A DNA stretch of 64,000 nucleotides from Thereva unica (lineage: Eukaryota; Arthropoda; Insecta; Diptera; Therevidae). The translations under genes and the position numbers were made by a program. Location of the stretch: NCBI GenBank assembly GCA_949987705.1, contig OX465283.1, forward strand, positions 52,428,953 through 52,492,952. Direction: 5' to 3'. The notes under the pieces are model-generated. The model searched no databases. It was not told the DNA's origin and saw only the letters and a program-made list of their open reading frames with translations. The stretch's first letter is position 1; the number at the start of each line of letters is the position of its first letter. Below are positions 1 to 11,477 of the stretch, piece after piece.

Positions 1-301
1 CCTTGGATTCCACGTCTGTTGGTCAACCTGAGATCATCGGCGTTTCTCAAGAGAGTACAAGAATTTCGTCACATTAACACGGAAGTGATTGGCTGCCGTG
101 TTGATTCACATTTTTGGTCAATTGGCTTGGTGTAGGAAAAGAAGAAGAGGCACATGCATTGCGGCTTCATTTCACTAGTGGTCACCGAGGTGTTTTACGG
201 CAGTGTACTATTAATGAATTGCCTGGTGGCAGATTTGGTCATGAAGCGTTGCGCCTGGTGAACACTTTTCAAGTACGGATATAGATGGTGAAGTCGGCCT
301 A
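1..301 (+). pseudogene. 2-Cys peroxiredoxin (thioredoxin peroxidase) pseudogene, left end cut by window
   Basis: Conceptual translation in shifting frames follows the typical 2-Cys peroxiredoxin fold, the family that reduces peroxides using thioredoxin. Frame 3 from base 3 gives LDSTSVGQPEIIGVS where the family has L-D-F-T-F-V-C-P-T-E-I-I. The peroxidatic Cys of the VCP motif is therefore gone. Frame 1 from about base 61 gives EFRHINTEVIGCRVDSHF (family EFR-IN-EVIG-S-DS-F). Frame 3 from about base 189 gives GVLRQCTINELPGGR and then a HEALRLVNTFQ stretch, matching the dimer-interface region. A stop follows the first block, and the segment between WINTPRK and the GVLRQ motif is mostly missing. 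Two frame changes, an internal deletion and loss of the catalytic Cys make it non-functional. It could be a processed copy or a decayed gene; the 5' end is outside the window. Confidence 0.8.
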
Positions 302-1379
302 ATTTGATTGGACTAAGGGCGATAAAGGTATCGTGCCAAATTAAGAAGGAACAAAGAGGTATTTCCCGAATAGTTATTGATTTTTCGGTATGGCATTTAC
401 TTTGTATATTACTTTTGCAATATATTCGGAAAGGTGGTAGTAAATTTGGGTTTCAAAAGAAAAAAAGATATCTAAAAGAGCTATACACACATATATAGAT
501 TTACACAATACAAATAAATAAAATAACACAAATTTTTACCTTCATTTATTAACTTTAACTTTATTACTCAAATAATAATTTTAACGGTATTAAGCAAATA
601 CTTTATAAATTGTTGTTCTTTCACTGTTCCCGTACAATTGTTATGTAATAATTTAAACGAAATTTCCTTTTTATTTGTTCTAATTTTATTATAAAATATT
701 GGCTTAAATTTTTTTTATTTGCAAAATAATTTTCTGGTTGTTTTCCAATAACTTATTCGTAATTATAATTGGACACGATATTTGTTGATACCACTTGTGA
801 GTAAAACGAAGCGAAATTGGTACCAATACGAGACGTTTTGCAAATCAGTTAGCATACGGAAGTATCCCTACCGGGGAAATTGTAAATGTTTTTATGTTGA
901 AACTGTAAATGTATTGATCTATGATGACATTGTTCTAATCGTGTCCCATTGAATATTGATGTTACCTATTGGTGTTTCTAGTATTTTGTTAATGTGTCTG
1001 AAATAAAAGAAAACAATTTTTAAGTTATTAAGAATGAACTCAAGTTGTTAGATTTTTTCTTGGGAATGGTTGGGACGGATGACTTTCTTTTCAGGGTGTG
1101 ACGCGTCGCAGACGATGATCGGAAAAGGATGATGGCGGAATTCAAGTTACATAGTCACAGGTGAGTGGTGAACCAGCCTCGGTAAGCCCCGGCCACACAC
1201 CCCACGACCCCTCCGGCGAGCTAGACAACTCCGTGTGGCCGGCGTAGGAGTTCCGGATTTTCTTTTTATTTCTTATGTATGGTGTTGGCTCCTTGGCCAT
1301 GCTCTTCCGGGCTTTTGGCTAAGGGGGTAACACCTCGCATAAGTGGCGCCCACTATTTAGATCGCGCCATTATGCTGTT
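302..1379. other. AT-rich non-coding, no gene seen
   Basis: Mostly A+T-rich sequence. A more GC-rich patch at about 1080-1340 may be the 3' flank of the adjoining LINE remnant, but no boundary is visible. The small ORF at 304-498 shows no family features. Confidence 0.5.
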
Positions 1380-2335
1380 ACAAGGTGTTGAATATGATCA
1401 ATACAGGAGCGGCCCTTCCTGAATCCGGCCTGCTGCCTTCTAAGCCTCGCTTATCCTAGATAGTAATATTTGGGACAAAATTTTGCCCACAGTAGATAAT
1501 AAACAGATGCCTCTCCAGTTGTCGCATATTTTTAGGTCCCCCTTTTTTGGTATTTAGATTATGACACCTTCCGTCCAATCCTTCTGAAAGGTACAGGTGT
1601 TCCATTCTTTTTCCAGGATTGGCTGTAGCGCATCTGCTATGAGGCTAGAATCGGCTTTCAACACTTCTGGCGGATGCCATTTTCCCGCTGCTTTACCATT
1701 GGCCATCGCATGAATTGCGGTTACTATTTCCGTCTTGGCTCGGGCCCCAGTGTCGATTCTTATTGGCTGTGCATTGTTGCTGTTTTCCTGAGGTCCCTGT
1801 GCAAATGAACCATTCAAGGCGGCGAAAAAGTAATCTCTCCATCTTTGAAGTTGTTCCTCGTCGCTGCACAGCAGCCTTCTATCCGCACTCTTGACGGCAT
1901 ACTTTTAATAGAGTGCTTTCCCGAGAGCTATTTAGTAATTTGGTTCAGCACTTTACTGTCGCCTGTGTTTACCGCTTTCGCGGAGCTCGTTTTTCTGCTG
2001 CCTTTTATCACGCCGGCCAAATTGGAGACGTCTTTTCGGTCGTTTGTAGAGTTTACGTTATTCTCTAGGGCTCTTGTGCGTTCTACCTTTTACCAGGTCG
2101 TGGCCGAGATCCAGTGTTGCATGTTTTTTTGGACATAACCGATGCTCATTTCTGCAGCCGTCAATATAGCGCTCTTTGTCGTACTCCACCGCTCAATGTT
2201 ATTTTCCTCAGAAAGGATGGAAGTCTTGCTAAAATTGTACTTTAGTCGATTAGCATGTCGCCAACTGCTGGTAGACATCCGAGAGTTATGGAAGGACACA
2301 ATTCTATGTTATAGCTCATTTGCAGTAAGAATCGC
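1380..2335 (-). mobile_element. Non-LTR retrotransposon (LINE) reverse transcriptase remnant
   Basis: Read on the minus strand, broken frames carry the linker and N-terminal RT region of a LINE of the kind often annotated as craniofacial-development-protein-2-like. Recognisable blocks are the linker with W-S-T-T-K-S-A-I (about 2300-2180), the EEQLQRWRDYFFAALN block before RT (about 1860-1810), and TEIVTAIHAMANGKAAGKW followed by PPEVLKAD (about 1745-1650). After these come DWTEGVII, then a degenerate KKGDLKICDNWRGICLL stretch near 1545-1480 and a finger-region remnant near 1400. Several stops and frameshifts interrupt it. No endonuclease end, tail or target-site duplication was found, so the ends are approximate. 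RTE-like is the best clade guess. Confidence 0.7.
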
Positions 2336-3954
2336 GTTTTAAGAGAAGAAGAATCACTTTCCGCCTGCCGTATTTCTGCATGTCGTTGCAAAAACTTAAG
2401 CCCGTTGAAATTTTACTTAAGTATGTTGAAAAAGCGTTTCTATGCAATACGTTCTATGAAATTTCAATGCAACGAGAAATTTCAATACAACGATGAGAAT
2501 CATGAAATGGCACTCTTATATCACACTGATTGAATGATACCAATAGTAATTATTACTGTTAACATTAGTTTTTTTCCAAAACAACATTTTTTTATCTCAG
2601 GACATAAAAATGTATAAACACTTGCCATTGATTAATTATTGATCATTCGAGATGACCTGGAGCAAAACTGTTTTGCCAACAATGACTCTCTGAAAGGGTC
2701 ATCCCAAATCGTGCTCTAACCGAAATTGTGAAATATAAGGAGCGTGACGGAAAAGAAGTATAAAGCCAATTTTATAAGAAAGCAAAGTCTCACCGAAAAT
2801 ACAAAAATCCTGAAAATCAGAAGTAAAAAATAAATGCTCTTAAAACGTCCTTGATATCCTTGATTTTTTCATTTCAATTTATTTCAATATTTTTCAGGGC
2901 CGGTGTTGTTGGGATCATTATGTGACTTGAGAATCCTTTTTCAAGTTTTTTGAACTTGCCTTTAATGTCCTTTGTGAATCAAAATCCCTTTTCAAGGTTC
3001 TTATACTTTGGTGCTGTAGAAATATGATGTAGAAAATATGTAGTAAATTTTTTAGATTAGAAGTAAAGAAATTTGTCGTGGAATGTTCATAAGAAAGAAT
3101 TTCCACGAGCTGCGTTCTCATAACTTCGCGTAAAGTTCGTTTTTGTGGAGCCAACATACTGCTAAAGCTGAATTTTATTAAATTGATTGTGTTCCCCTAC
3201 AGATGGGGACGTGTTCATCCAGGTGAAAAGGCTTTACTAAAACTTTATTGAAAATTCAGTGGAGCAAGCTGTGCATCACGGCAAATCAGGTTTTCTATAG
3301 CGATGTTATGTGTGTGTGTTTGTAACAATTTGTGTTCAAATGCCAACAAAATTCGTTAATTTCTTATTTATGTGAGTGCAAAGCATTCATTTCTTATTTT
3401 GATTTGTTTCATCCCAGGATGTAAAAAATTCTACACGCACGAAAGTGATTTTTTTTACCTGGACGAATAAGTCCTTGTCGATAAATTGGCTATTGATTAT
3501 AGTAATCAAAGTTTCGCAGACGAAAAAAGAAATACATATGCGCTGACAATGACGGTTTTTAAAATGTTGAGTACCTATACAATACATATAAGTCAAACCA
3601 GTTGTTGTTATTGAAGCTGATACTCGATAGGTGCACCAATGCACCAAACCAAAAAAAAGTGGTGTGCCAAGGCATTAGCACAAGATTTGACAAAGTACAC
3701 CATCATATTTTCTTTTTACTCCTTAAGTACTCAATTTTAAGAGTAAATCCAATCTGTTACGCGATGGATGCTGTGACGGTCCCAACATTTTTCCGGAAAA
3801 CCCACATGCCCAACTTATGTACAAATTTCGCCCGATTTTTCTTATGGTCACAGCGACACTCACTTTTACTTCTGTTTCGCGATCGGTCAGGTTTTCTGCC
3901 TAGTGTCTCCGGCTTCGATTTTTGGACGCCTTCGCACATTTACACACACCTACT
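2336..3954. other. Unassigned intergenic or intronic sequence
   Basis: No coding block with recognisable motifs on either strand. The 128-codon ORF at 3602-3988 has no domain signal and runs into an inverted repeat, so I treat it as chance. Confidence 0.45.
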
Positions 3955-4133
3955 TACCAGAGTAAAAATGAAACTTGCCCGCACCTAGCATGCAGCAGGC
4001 ACGCACCCACAGTGTCATTTGGCACTGGCGAGTTTTATTTTAAATCAATCGTGCGTGCTAGTTGTGGGCGCCGGGCAGACTACTAAGTGCTAGTTGCATG
4101 CTAGGTGCGGGCGAGTTTTACTTTTACTCGGGA
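3955..4133. repeat. Inverted-repeat (fold-back) unit, arms about 35 bp
   Basis: The left arm near 3960-3993 (GAGTAAAAATGAAAC, then TTGCCCGCACCTAGCATGCA) is the reverse complement of 4094-4128 (TGCATGCTAGGTGCGGGCGA, then GTTTTACTTTTACTC) with few mismatches. About 100 bases lie between them. A third, weaker arm in the left orientation follows at 4133-4175. A similar GTGCTAAGTGCGGGCGAGTC block occurs at about 55828-55850, so this is a dispersed family, most likely a small non-autonomous DNA transposon. Confidence 0.6.
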
Positions 4134-4319
4134 ATAAAACTCGACCGCTCCAAGCATGCAACAAGCACCCACTAGAATGCACGACGCCCGCAATTACGTG
4201 CACGAAATCGTCTGTATGGCTTTAAAAAATTGGATAGGATGAAGAAAACGAAATACATACTCAGGATGAAGAAATAGCATACTCAGTAGAACGGATTCCG
4301 TTTAAAATGGCTGAAATTT

Positions 4320-4705
4320 GGTCCACAGTTCCTTGTGACTTTTTAAGAAAACAATTTCGGAATCAAAGAAAATAAAAACATGGCCGCCAGAGATATCGCG
4401 TTTTTCGCGAGCTTTCCATGTATCTCGGTTTCTATAGGTCAATGTTGACAATGGAATTCTCTACAACTTTAGTTTTTATAAAAATGTTGACCAGATGAAC
4501 CCTTTGAAAGTTATTCAAGGTCAAAATTTTCGAAAATCACTTTTTGCCAAAAAAATTTTTTTTCTTTTTTTTTCGAAAATTGAATTTCGTAGGCAAAACA
4601 ATTTTTTCATCTACTTATACCAAATATTATTGCCTACAAAACTAAAGTCAAAACAAAAGTCCGACTCCGAGTGTAATCGGTCGGTCGTCACCTTTCAGAT
4701 CCTCC
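4320..4705 (+). repeat. Dispersed repeat, homologous to 22355-22560
   Basis: The stretch with TGAAAGTTATTCAAGGTCAA, the CGAAAATTG(A)ATTTCGTAGG block and GGCAAAACAATTTTTTCAT matches, in the same orientation, the segment at 22375-22510. There the blocks read CGAAGTTATTCTAGGTCAAA, CGAAAATTGTATTTTGTAGG and GGCAAAACATTTTTTTCAT. No coding potential or terminal repeats were seen. Family unknown. Confidence 0.6.
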
Positions 4706-5119
4706 AGTTTCGTAACCTTCCCCGATGAGGCCTGTAGGTGTAGGTTACAAGGACATAGCCAGCATTTCGCTTCAGGGGGGGGGGGGAGGTTTAACCCCTA
4801 AAACCCCTCCTTGCTCTCCCTAAACTTTTTTATACGTAGTCATCCAGATATTTTTCCTTTCTTCGCGCAATTGGAGAAATGAAAATTACACACAAATAAA
4901 TATTGAGCACATATGAATAAGGCATGCGCTTATGCACTTTCAAATCTACTGCGAATGCTTCTGTGCATGGAAAACCACTTTTAAGAAACCTCATCTCGTT
5001 TGGTTCGGGCTATACATCGTTGTCGCTAAACATATTTCTAAGAAAAAAACATGCGGAGAAGCGTGCATTCCTGTGGCGGTAGAGTGCATCCCTGTCGCGT
5101 CGTCGGTGGTTCGTAATGT

Positions 5120-6545
5120 CAACAAGGTCACTAATTGGCAATCTTTGAGAACAATAATCATGACTTTCTTGTATAAATGTGTCAAAGAGCTTGACGTCAA
5201 TAAATCCACTGGCCCGGATAATATTCCCCCTATGGTACTCAAAAAAAATGTGCCTCAATTTGGCTAAACCTCTGCGCAAACTTTTTGCCCTGTCATATTT
5301 ATCCGGAGTTTATCCCAACTCTTGGAAACTAGCTTATGTTCAGCCCATTCCCAAAAAAGTTGAAGCCAGCGACCCTTTAAACTACCACCCAGTGGCAATA
5401 ACTGACCTCTCCAAAATCATGGAGACAATAATCAATAGAAGGCTCATGAAATATCTAGAATCTAACCAAATTGTTAACGACAGGCAGTACGACTTTAGAC
5501 CAAAAAGGTCTACTGGCGACCTTCTTGTGCGTCTGATTGAACACATTAACAAAAGCATCCATGCTTTCGGTGAGTCTGCTCTGGTTGCACTGGATATCTC
5601 CAAGGCCTTCGCGAGAGAATGGCATCCCGCTCTGCTGTCTAAACTCCAAGCTATTAGTATTGACTTAGTTCTAAGGAACTGGATTGAGAGCTTTCTTTCT
5701 GGCAGTTCAATCAAGGTAGAATTGAATGGCGTGGAATCCAACCCTCACTCCAACTCGGCCGCCATTACCCAAGGGGCGATCCTCTCACCTAATCTTTTCC
5801 TTATATTCATTAATCATCTGCTCTCAATCCCCTCCAATCCCCTTCATAGTTTTGCCGATGACGCTACTCTGCGCTACCCCTACCCCTCCGACAACATAAG
5901 ACAAGCAAGTGCCAGACCTGGTTTCTTAGAATGTGAACTCTCTTAACGCGGACATTAAACTTATTCTTGATTGGGGCCGCATGAATCGTCTCGAGTTTAA
6001 CGAAACCAAAACCAAATACTGTCTATTCTCCACTAAAACCTGCACCAACCTTCCCTCCATTTCAGTTGGCAAGGATAATATAACATCTGACCCATCTCTT
6101 AACATCCCAGGAGTGACTTTATCCAACGATCTGCGATAGTATAATCACATACTCCGTCACCAAAAAAGGGTATCAATGCCTCGGCTTCCTCAAGAGATGC
6201 AAGTTTCTCCTTCATCCAGCTGCCTTGGTTACAATCTATAAGTCCTACATTCGGCCCGCCTACATACAAGTCATATATCTGGGCGGGCGCCCCTAAAACC
6301 ACCTTGGCTTGGCTAGACAAGGTGCAAAACCGCGCCATGAAACTCATTGGCGATAGCACCCGTTGCTCTCTATCGATCCTTTAAGCCAGCGTAGGAATGT
6401 ATCAGTGCTCACAAGTTTTACCTCTATTACAATAGCGACTGCTTCACTGAAATCAAAAACTTCCTGCCTACACAGCCAGCTAGCCAACTCGGCTCACCCC
6501 GGCCCTCACTCTGCAGCCCTCCCCTTCACGCACGTTACGGTTTAG
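5120..6545 (+). mobile_element. LINE reverse transcriptase domain, frameshifted
   Basis: Overlapping + strand frames carry an almost complete non-LTR reverse transcriptase. Blocks in order are VKELDVNKSTGPDNIPP (about 5180-5235), NSWKLAYVQPIPKK (RT1-2), DPLNYHPVAITDLSKIMET, DRQYDFRPKRSTGDLL (5480-5530), SALVALDISKAF (about 5575-5610, first catalytic Asp), ITQGAILSPNLFLIFINHLL (about 5765-5820) and SFADDATL (about 5850-5870). The last is the FADD catalytic box. A frameshift near 5230 and another near 5935 split it. The next frame continues with the ILDWGRMNRLEFNETKTKYC thumb region. The 3' end resumes at 7097 beyond a MITE. Jockey-superfamily-like; a fragment of the same type lies at 56.9 kb. 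Endonuclease and ORF1 are not visible, so it is 5'-truncated and dead. Confidence 0.85.
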
Positions 6546-6619
6546 AAGTTCGTTTATAAATAGAACAACTTGATTGTGGGACTGTTTTCCGCAGTCGGCA
6601 TTTCCGAGCTCAGTAACAT

Positions 6620-7096
6620 CCCAGTAGGACCTGTAAGCTTACAGAAGTACTGAAAAAAGCCCTTACTAGTAATGGATTGGCCTTACTATACCCGTTATAG
6701 AAGTGCTTATTTTTATACACGATGTCATAGGAGGTAAGGCCTTACTTTTTTACTTTTCCTAGAGTAGTTATATAAATACTTACCTTAGAGTACTTACAGA
6801 ACTGCTCATCTGTTAGGGATATGGTAAGGCCTACCCCTTACTAGTAATTGCTTTTTTCAGTACTTCTGTAAGCATACAAGTCTCACTGGGGTATTACAAA
6901 AATACGAAAACAGATGAGTCATCGGGAAAATTCTCACTTGTTTGGGTCTAATTCTGGATTACACCTTACCATATGCCTTCTCTTGCAATGGGTTATATAA
7001 GGGCTCATCTAACATCAAAAAATAAGGGGGACCCCTTACCAAATGACTACTTTATCAGTACTCCATCGGTAAGGCCTTACTAGAATTCTTACTGGG
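6620..7096. mobile_element. MITE inserted in LINE, ends CCCAGTA/TACTGGG
   Basis: The segment starts CCCAGTAGGACCTG and ends AAGAATTCTTACTGGG (reverse complement CCCAGTAAGAATTC). Inside it, GCTTACAGAAGTACTG at about 6638 recurs inverted as CAGTACTTCTGTAAGC at about 6858. The LINE reading stops just before it and LINE-like tail sequence (SEFKRKLHRHLL) resumes just after, which is what an insertion would produce. No clean target duplication could be called. It is non-coding and the superfamily is unknown. Confidence 0.6.
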
Positions 7097-7230
7097 ATCT
7101 CAGAGTTCAAACGCAAGCTTCATCGACATCTACTCATGCACTCTCCAGACTCTCATCTATCCTTCAGATCAAGCTTACTACTATGCATTGCAGAGTAGAG
7201 TAATAACTATTGGTACATATTCGGTTTGTA
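7097..7230 (+). mobile_element. 3' end of the LINE at 5120-6545
   Basis: The frame reading SEFKRKLHRHLLMHSPD resembles the C-terminal tail of jockey-type LINE proteins. It directly follows the MITE that interrupts the LINE. The end is approximate. Confidence 0.5.
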
Positions 7231-9145
7231 AATTAAAGTAGTGACATGTATATCTACCAGCAGTAGTCCCCAGAATATTTAATAAAAAAATTTATTACAT
7301 AATAATTTCACAAAACTTCCAACATTCAAAAACTGTTTCATATCCACCAACAGCTCTGCTCTACCCGCGTTGACTGCGGAATGTCTCTCGAAAATCTTTC
7401 TATTTCATTTTTTATTAATGTCACAGAGAAACGTCCTTTACATTTATTATTATTTTCCACGTAACCGCAAGAAACTCATAACTTCTTATCGCCACGTTTG
7501 TAAATAAAATTTAAGCAATAATAAAGCACATGCGGGACATATCGTTCATTTTGACATATTAAGCACATGGAATCACCCACACTTCCTCTGGCCATGGCTG
7601 CCGTTCCCCAGCTGGACTCGGTCCGATAAAAACGGACAGCCCTATGCAAACTCAATCCATCATCGTACTTGATCCCTCCGGACTTACCTAAAAGCTACTA
7701 AACATTTGGCATAGAGGCAATTGACCAAATACAAGGAATTATGTCAAGGCAGTGTCATTAATCGTCGTTTTGTAGTAAATATGTGGATACATGTTTGACA
7801 TAGCTGTCACGTTCGTAAGGACGAAACAGTGGGTCGGAGCGGGACAGGACGCCTCGATGCGTGCCTTGGCCCAGAAGTGAAGAATAGTAATCGCACCGCA
7901 TATCCCCACCACACGTCGCCATCAAAAGACCTAGTTTTGCTTTCACACAGGGGCCCCAGTTTATGCCACATTCACCTTTCATAGCTGACGGTGAAATCCT
8001 TTAGTAAGGATTTCGTGTGCGGCTTGCGGAAGATGTATGCGATGTAGTTTATGTCAACCGAAGCCAGCCCTAGACTGTATATGGCACATGCGATATATTT
8101 CAATTAAAATAGTTCTCCTTAAGGGCTGACGAGCAAGACGGAACATAAAATGATTTCGCTTTCACACAGGGTAACGTATCCTTTGTTACCGAGGACGTTA
8201 GCCAAAATGATAAAGGATAAAGTAGAACGGCGAAGAGGTGTAGGTTACCGCGAGCAAAGCCATCACAACACTCTTGGATAAAATAAATTGCCACACTACT
8301 TCTGCTCCTCTGGGGGAATGGCAATGGTGGTTTCTACTTTTGTCTTCCTGGCGCCCCGTGCGTGTTGTGCTGTTCTAGCTACGGTTTTTTGACGGGGGCG
8401 GCATTGGGGGCGAACTCGGTTTTTGATGCTTTTTATTTTCCACCAGGCTTTTGTTTTTCTACTGAAACTACCTACTTTCTGCCTTCTGGTGACAGAATAT
8501 TGTTCAAATTAATGAGATTACATAATCGTCGCTCAAAGCGTAACTAAGAAATTAATTTTTCGCTCTACCTTTTCGACTTTTTGCGCTTTTGTTGAAAGGG
8601 TTGCTTTTTGATATAAATGATTATTTTTGTAAAACATGTTTAACGATCTTAAATACATACATATATACATACATATAATGTAACTGGGTAAATTTTAGTA
8701 GATTTTGATTTAGCTGAAAGTCTTTATAGTTTTCTGCTTCTTCTCATTTCACGATTTGGCAATACCGTCGTATACAGGATTGCCTATAGCCATATAGCTG
8801 CACCATTCAAAAATTAATCGAAATCAATTCCAGCATTATTCTTAAAATTAGAATGAACAGAACCAATTTTTATTTATGATTTTGAAGTCTTGCTGATGCT
8901 CCTTCAATCCCACAAGGACATGCAGGCATGCAGCAGAGGGAATTAACCTCGAGCGGTCTCTGTTTTGTGCAACAACTCTCGACACTCTCCAGGATCTCCC
9001 AGTCGTTGCAGCCTGTGTTAATAGGGTTCTTTTGAAATTAGTTAGTCTAAATGACGTCCTTGCAAACTTACCTACAAATTCACCATGTCAGTACATAAAA
9101 CAGATTTTTAGGAGAGCTCACCGTAACTTTCTAGAACCATGCGTA
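7231..9145. other. Unassigned sequence
   Basis: No recognisable protein or RNA. Minus-strand ORFs at 7758-7982 and 8100-8324 share the word TTTGCTTTCACACAGGG-like (7937 and 8156 on +) but match no family I know. Short ACATACATATA microsatellite at about 8655-8680. Confidence 0.4.
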
Positions 9146-9531
9146 GGGGCCGGTTCACGTAACTCGACAACGAAAATTTTTTTTCGTTTCGCGTTCACGT
9201 AGCTCGAAAAAATTGCAAATTTTCGTTTGTTGACTCGAAAGCTTTTATGTTATCGAACACTTGTATTATTAAGATTAATTTTCCAATTTAAAAGTAGACT
9301 TTCATAAGTTATTACATAAATGTAAATTATTTTTAAAAATTTAATTAAGTTGATGCCAATAAATTATATAATTTTACAGCGGTTTTTGTAAAGAAAATAG
9401 TGTTTCAGTAATGTGGTTTCCTTAAATTTTCTTTCGAGCTACGTGAACGCTCAATTTTTTCGAGACAAATTTTTTCGTATTCAAATTCGTTTCGAACGAT
9501 TGTCGTCGTTCGAGCTACGTGAACCGGCCCC
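9146..9531. mobile_element. MITE with GGGGCCGGTTCACGTA terminal inverted repeats
   Basis: Left end GGGGCCGGTTCACGTAACTC. The right end, read inverted, is GGGGCCGGTTCACGTAGCTC. Homology continues inward with clusters of CTACGTGAAC and CGTTCGAG words. The core is A+T-rich and non-coding. No unambiguous target duplication was found. Length 386 bp. Confidence 0.75.
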
Positions 9532-9729
9532 AGGTATTGTATCTTCGGAAAGGTTGGGGGGAGGGGCTCAAGCCTTGGAGTGCCGGTTGTCCATACCGAA
9601 ATTTTTCATTTCTGGAATGGGTTTTTTTCTACCCTGCTGAGCTGCTCAGGCGTTTTTTTTAAAAGGAGGGTTATTATTATTATTATTTATTATACTAACA
9701 AGGAAGTACACAAGATTTACATCTTTTAT

Positions 9730-10082
9730 GGTGATTCCCCAATCACGACAGCGCGTCTTACGCGGCAGGCGCTTCATGCGCGTTGATGTCCGTTGAAGGT
9801 TCATTCAAAGCGTCAAGCGTTCAAAAATGTTGTTTTCTAAATACATGTATGGATTTTTTGTATGCAATATTTTTTCACAGATTTTATTAATTTTTTGTCA
9901 AACATTTTAATAAAAAATAACAGTAACTAGTAAAATGTAAACTTTTCTCTGTATTTTATTCTGAAATTCAGTTTTGATATTTTCAACGCCTTTCAACGCA
10001 AGGGGGAAGAAAAGTTGAATGTTGGTCGACTTTTGCCGTCGCTTGACGCCGCTAACGCTGCAAAGTCGTGATTGGGCTACCG
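9730..10082. mobile_element. MITE with CCCAATCACGAC terminal motif
   Basis: The left end has GGTGATTCCCCAATCACGAC. The right end, inverted, has GCGGTAGCCCAATCACGAC. Both continue into GCG-rich words (GCGTCAAGCG against GCGTCAAGCGACGG). About 353 bp, non-coding. It abuts the 3' end of the minus-strand LINE to the right. Confidence 0.55.
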
Positions 10083-10575
10083 CAAAAAAAATAACTACAT
10101 AATAGATAGACTAACCTAACCTTAATAAACTATGAGAGGGACGGGACGAGAAAGAAGGAAAAGTGCTGGAGTAAGAACCAAGAAAGGAAAAGAGCAGGAG
10201 ATAGAAAAAGACGGAAAATACTAAAGAGAAGTAGAGGGAGTTAGAAAAAGAGATGCTTGCTTTCTGAAAGTCTTGGCTGTGCCTATTTTTTGAATATTGC
10301 TAGGAAGGTTATTCCAAAGTCTAATCAATTGCACAAAGAAGGAAGGCTACCCATTAGGGAATAGTGCACAGGAATACGAAATTTAATCGAATGCATGGAT
10401 TGCAGAGGAAGGAGGAATTCTGAGAGGTAAGAAGGACTTTTCGTGTGGAGAACTTTATGCACTAGGACCAATGCAGCGACATCAATAAAACAGAAGAGGT
10501 CGCAACCAAGTAGGGAGTTTCGTACACCAGACACATGATCTGATCTCCGCAAGTGAAAAATGACCCTTAAATTAA

Positions 10576-11477
10576 GAGGGTTTCTTGGTAATTTTTTTTT
10601 TTTAAAAATCGTTTTTTTTCTTTCGCTTTTCGGCATCCTCCATGTCTCAAAAATTTTCTCCTAAAACCGTTTTTCGATAGCTAAATTCGATCCCATTGAA
10701 ATAGCGGTTCAAAGGGGCAGGTCCACTCGCCGCTTCGGTCGGCTGTTCGCTCTAGCCTCTGAAAAAAAGACAACAAGCGGCTTTTTATGAAGAAGAAGAG
10801 GGTATACTCTACGGTGCTGGAATAGCTGATTAGCGGTGAGTTGTAAAATAACGTTCATTAAATCAGTCAGCGCGATCGATCGATCGTTCAGTTGTAGCTC
10901 AGTCGCGCCGAAAAGAACCGAAAACTTTGAAGTCGATTTACGCGAAACCCATATTTTAAAACTGGTGTAACACATACAGGAAACACCGATTCAATTACAG
11001 CATTCGGATTTTTTGTAACTCACAGACAATTGTTTTCTTGAGCATCGGCGGCCGATTTTTAAAAAATTAATTATTTATATTTTTTACGGTGTAGCAAACA
11101 TGAAAAAAAGGTCCAAAAACAGCCACTTTTTTTCACTGCTCGCCATTTTCAATACAAAATACATTTTTTAAACTTTGGGCGCCGATGGGGTCTCTCAAAA
11201 CTAATTTATTTTTATAAACTTTAATTATATTTTGTTTCAGGTAAGCCGTTTAACCCCTACACGTCACACCAGTCGGACGTGCACGCCGTGCGCGCGCGCG
11301 AACCCATGCTCCCCACAGGCGTACGGTGTCGAATTTCACTTCGGCTAAATTCGTGTGAAATCTTCAAGAGACACTCTAACCTCCAGATAAAACCCCAATA
11401 TTGTATTACTTATTGTTTCAATAAAAAAAAATCACGAAAACTGCCTATACTTTGGTCAGATTTACCAAGAAACCCCC
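10576..11477. mobile_element. piggyBac-like MITE flanked by TTAA, inside LINE
   Basis: TTAA lies at 10572-10575 and again at 11478-11481. Between them the ends are GAGGGTTTCTTGGTAA (left) and GGGGGTTTCTTGGTAA (right, inverted). LINE sequence flanks both sides. A TTAA duplication is the hallmark of piggyBac-superfamily insertion. No transposase remains in the 902 bp, so it is non-autonomous. The core has TTTTTAAAAAATTAATTA-type stretches and a GC-rich patch near 11260-11330. Confidence 0.75.

Noticed and set aside
3602..3988. 128-codon ORF on +
   Set aside because: No domain or motif, low codon structure, and the 3' end lies in an inverted repeat. Treated as chance.
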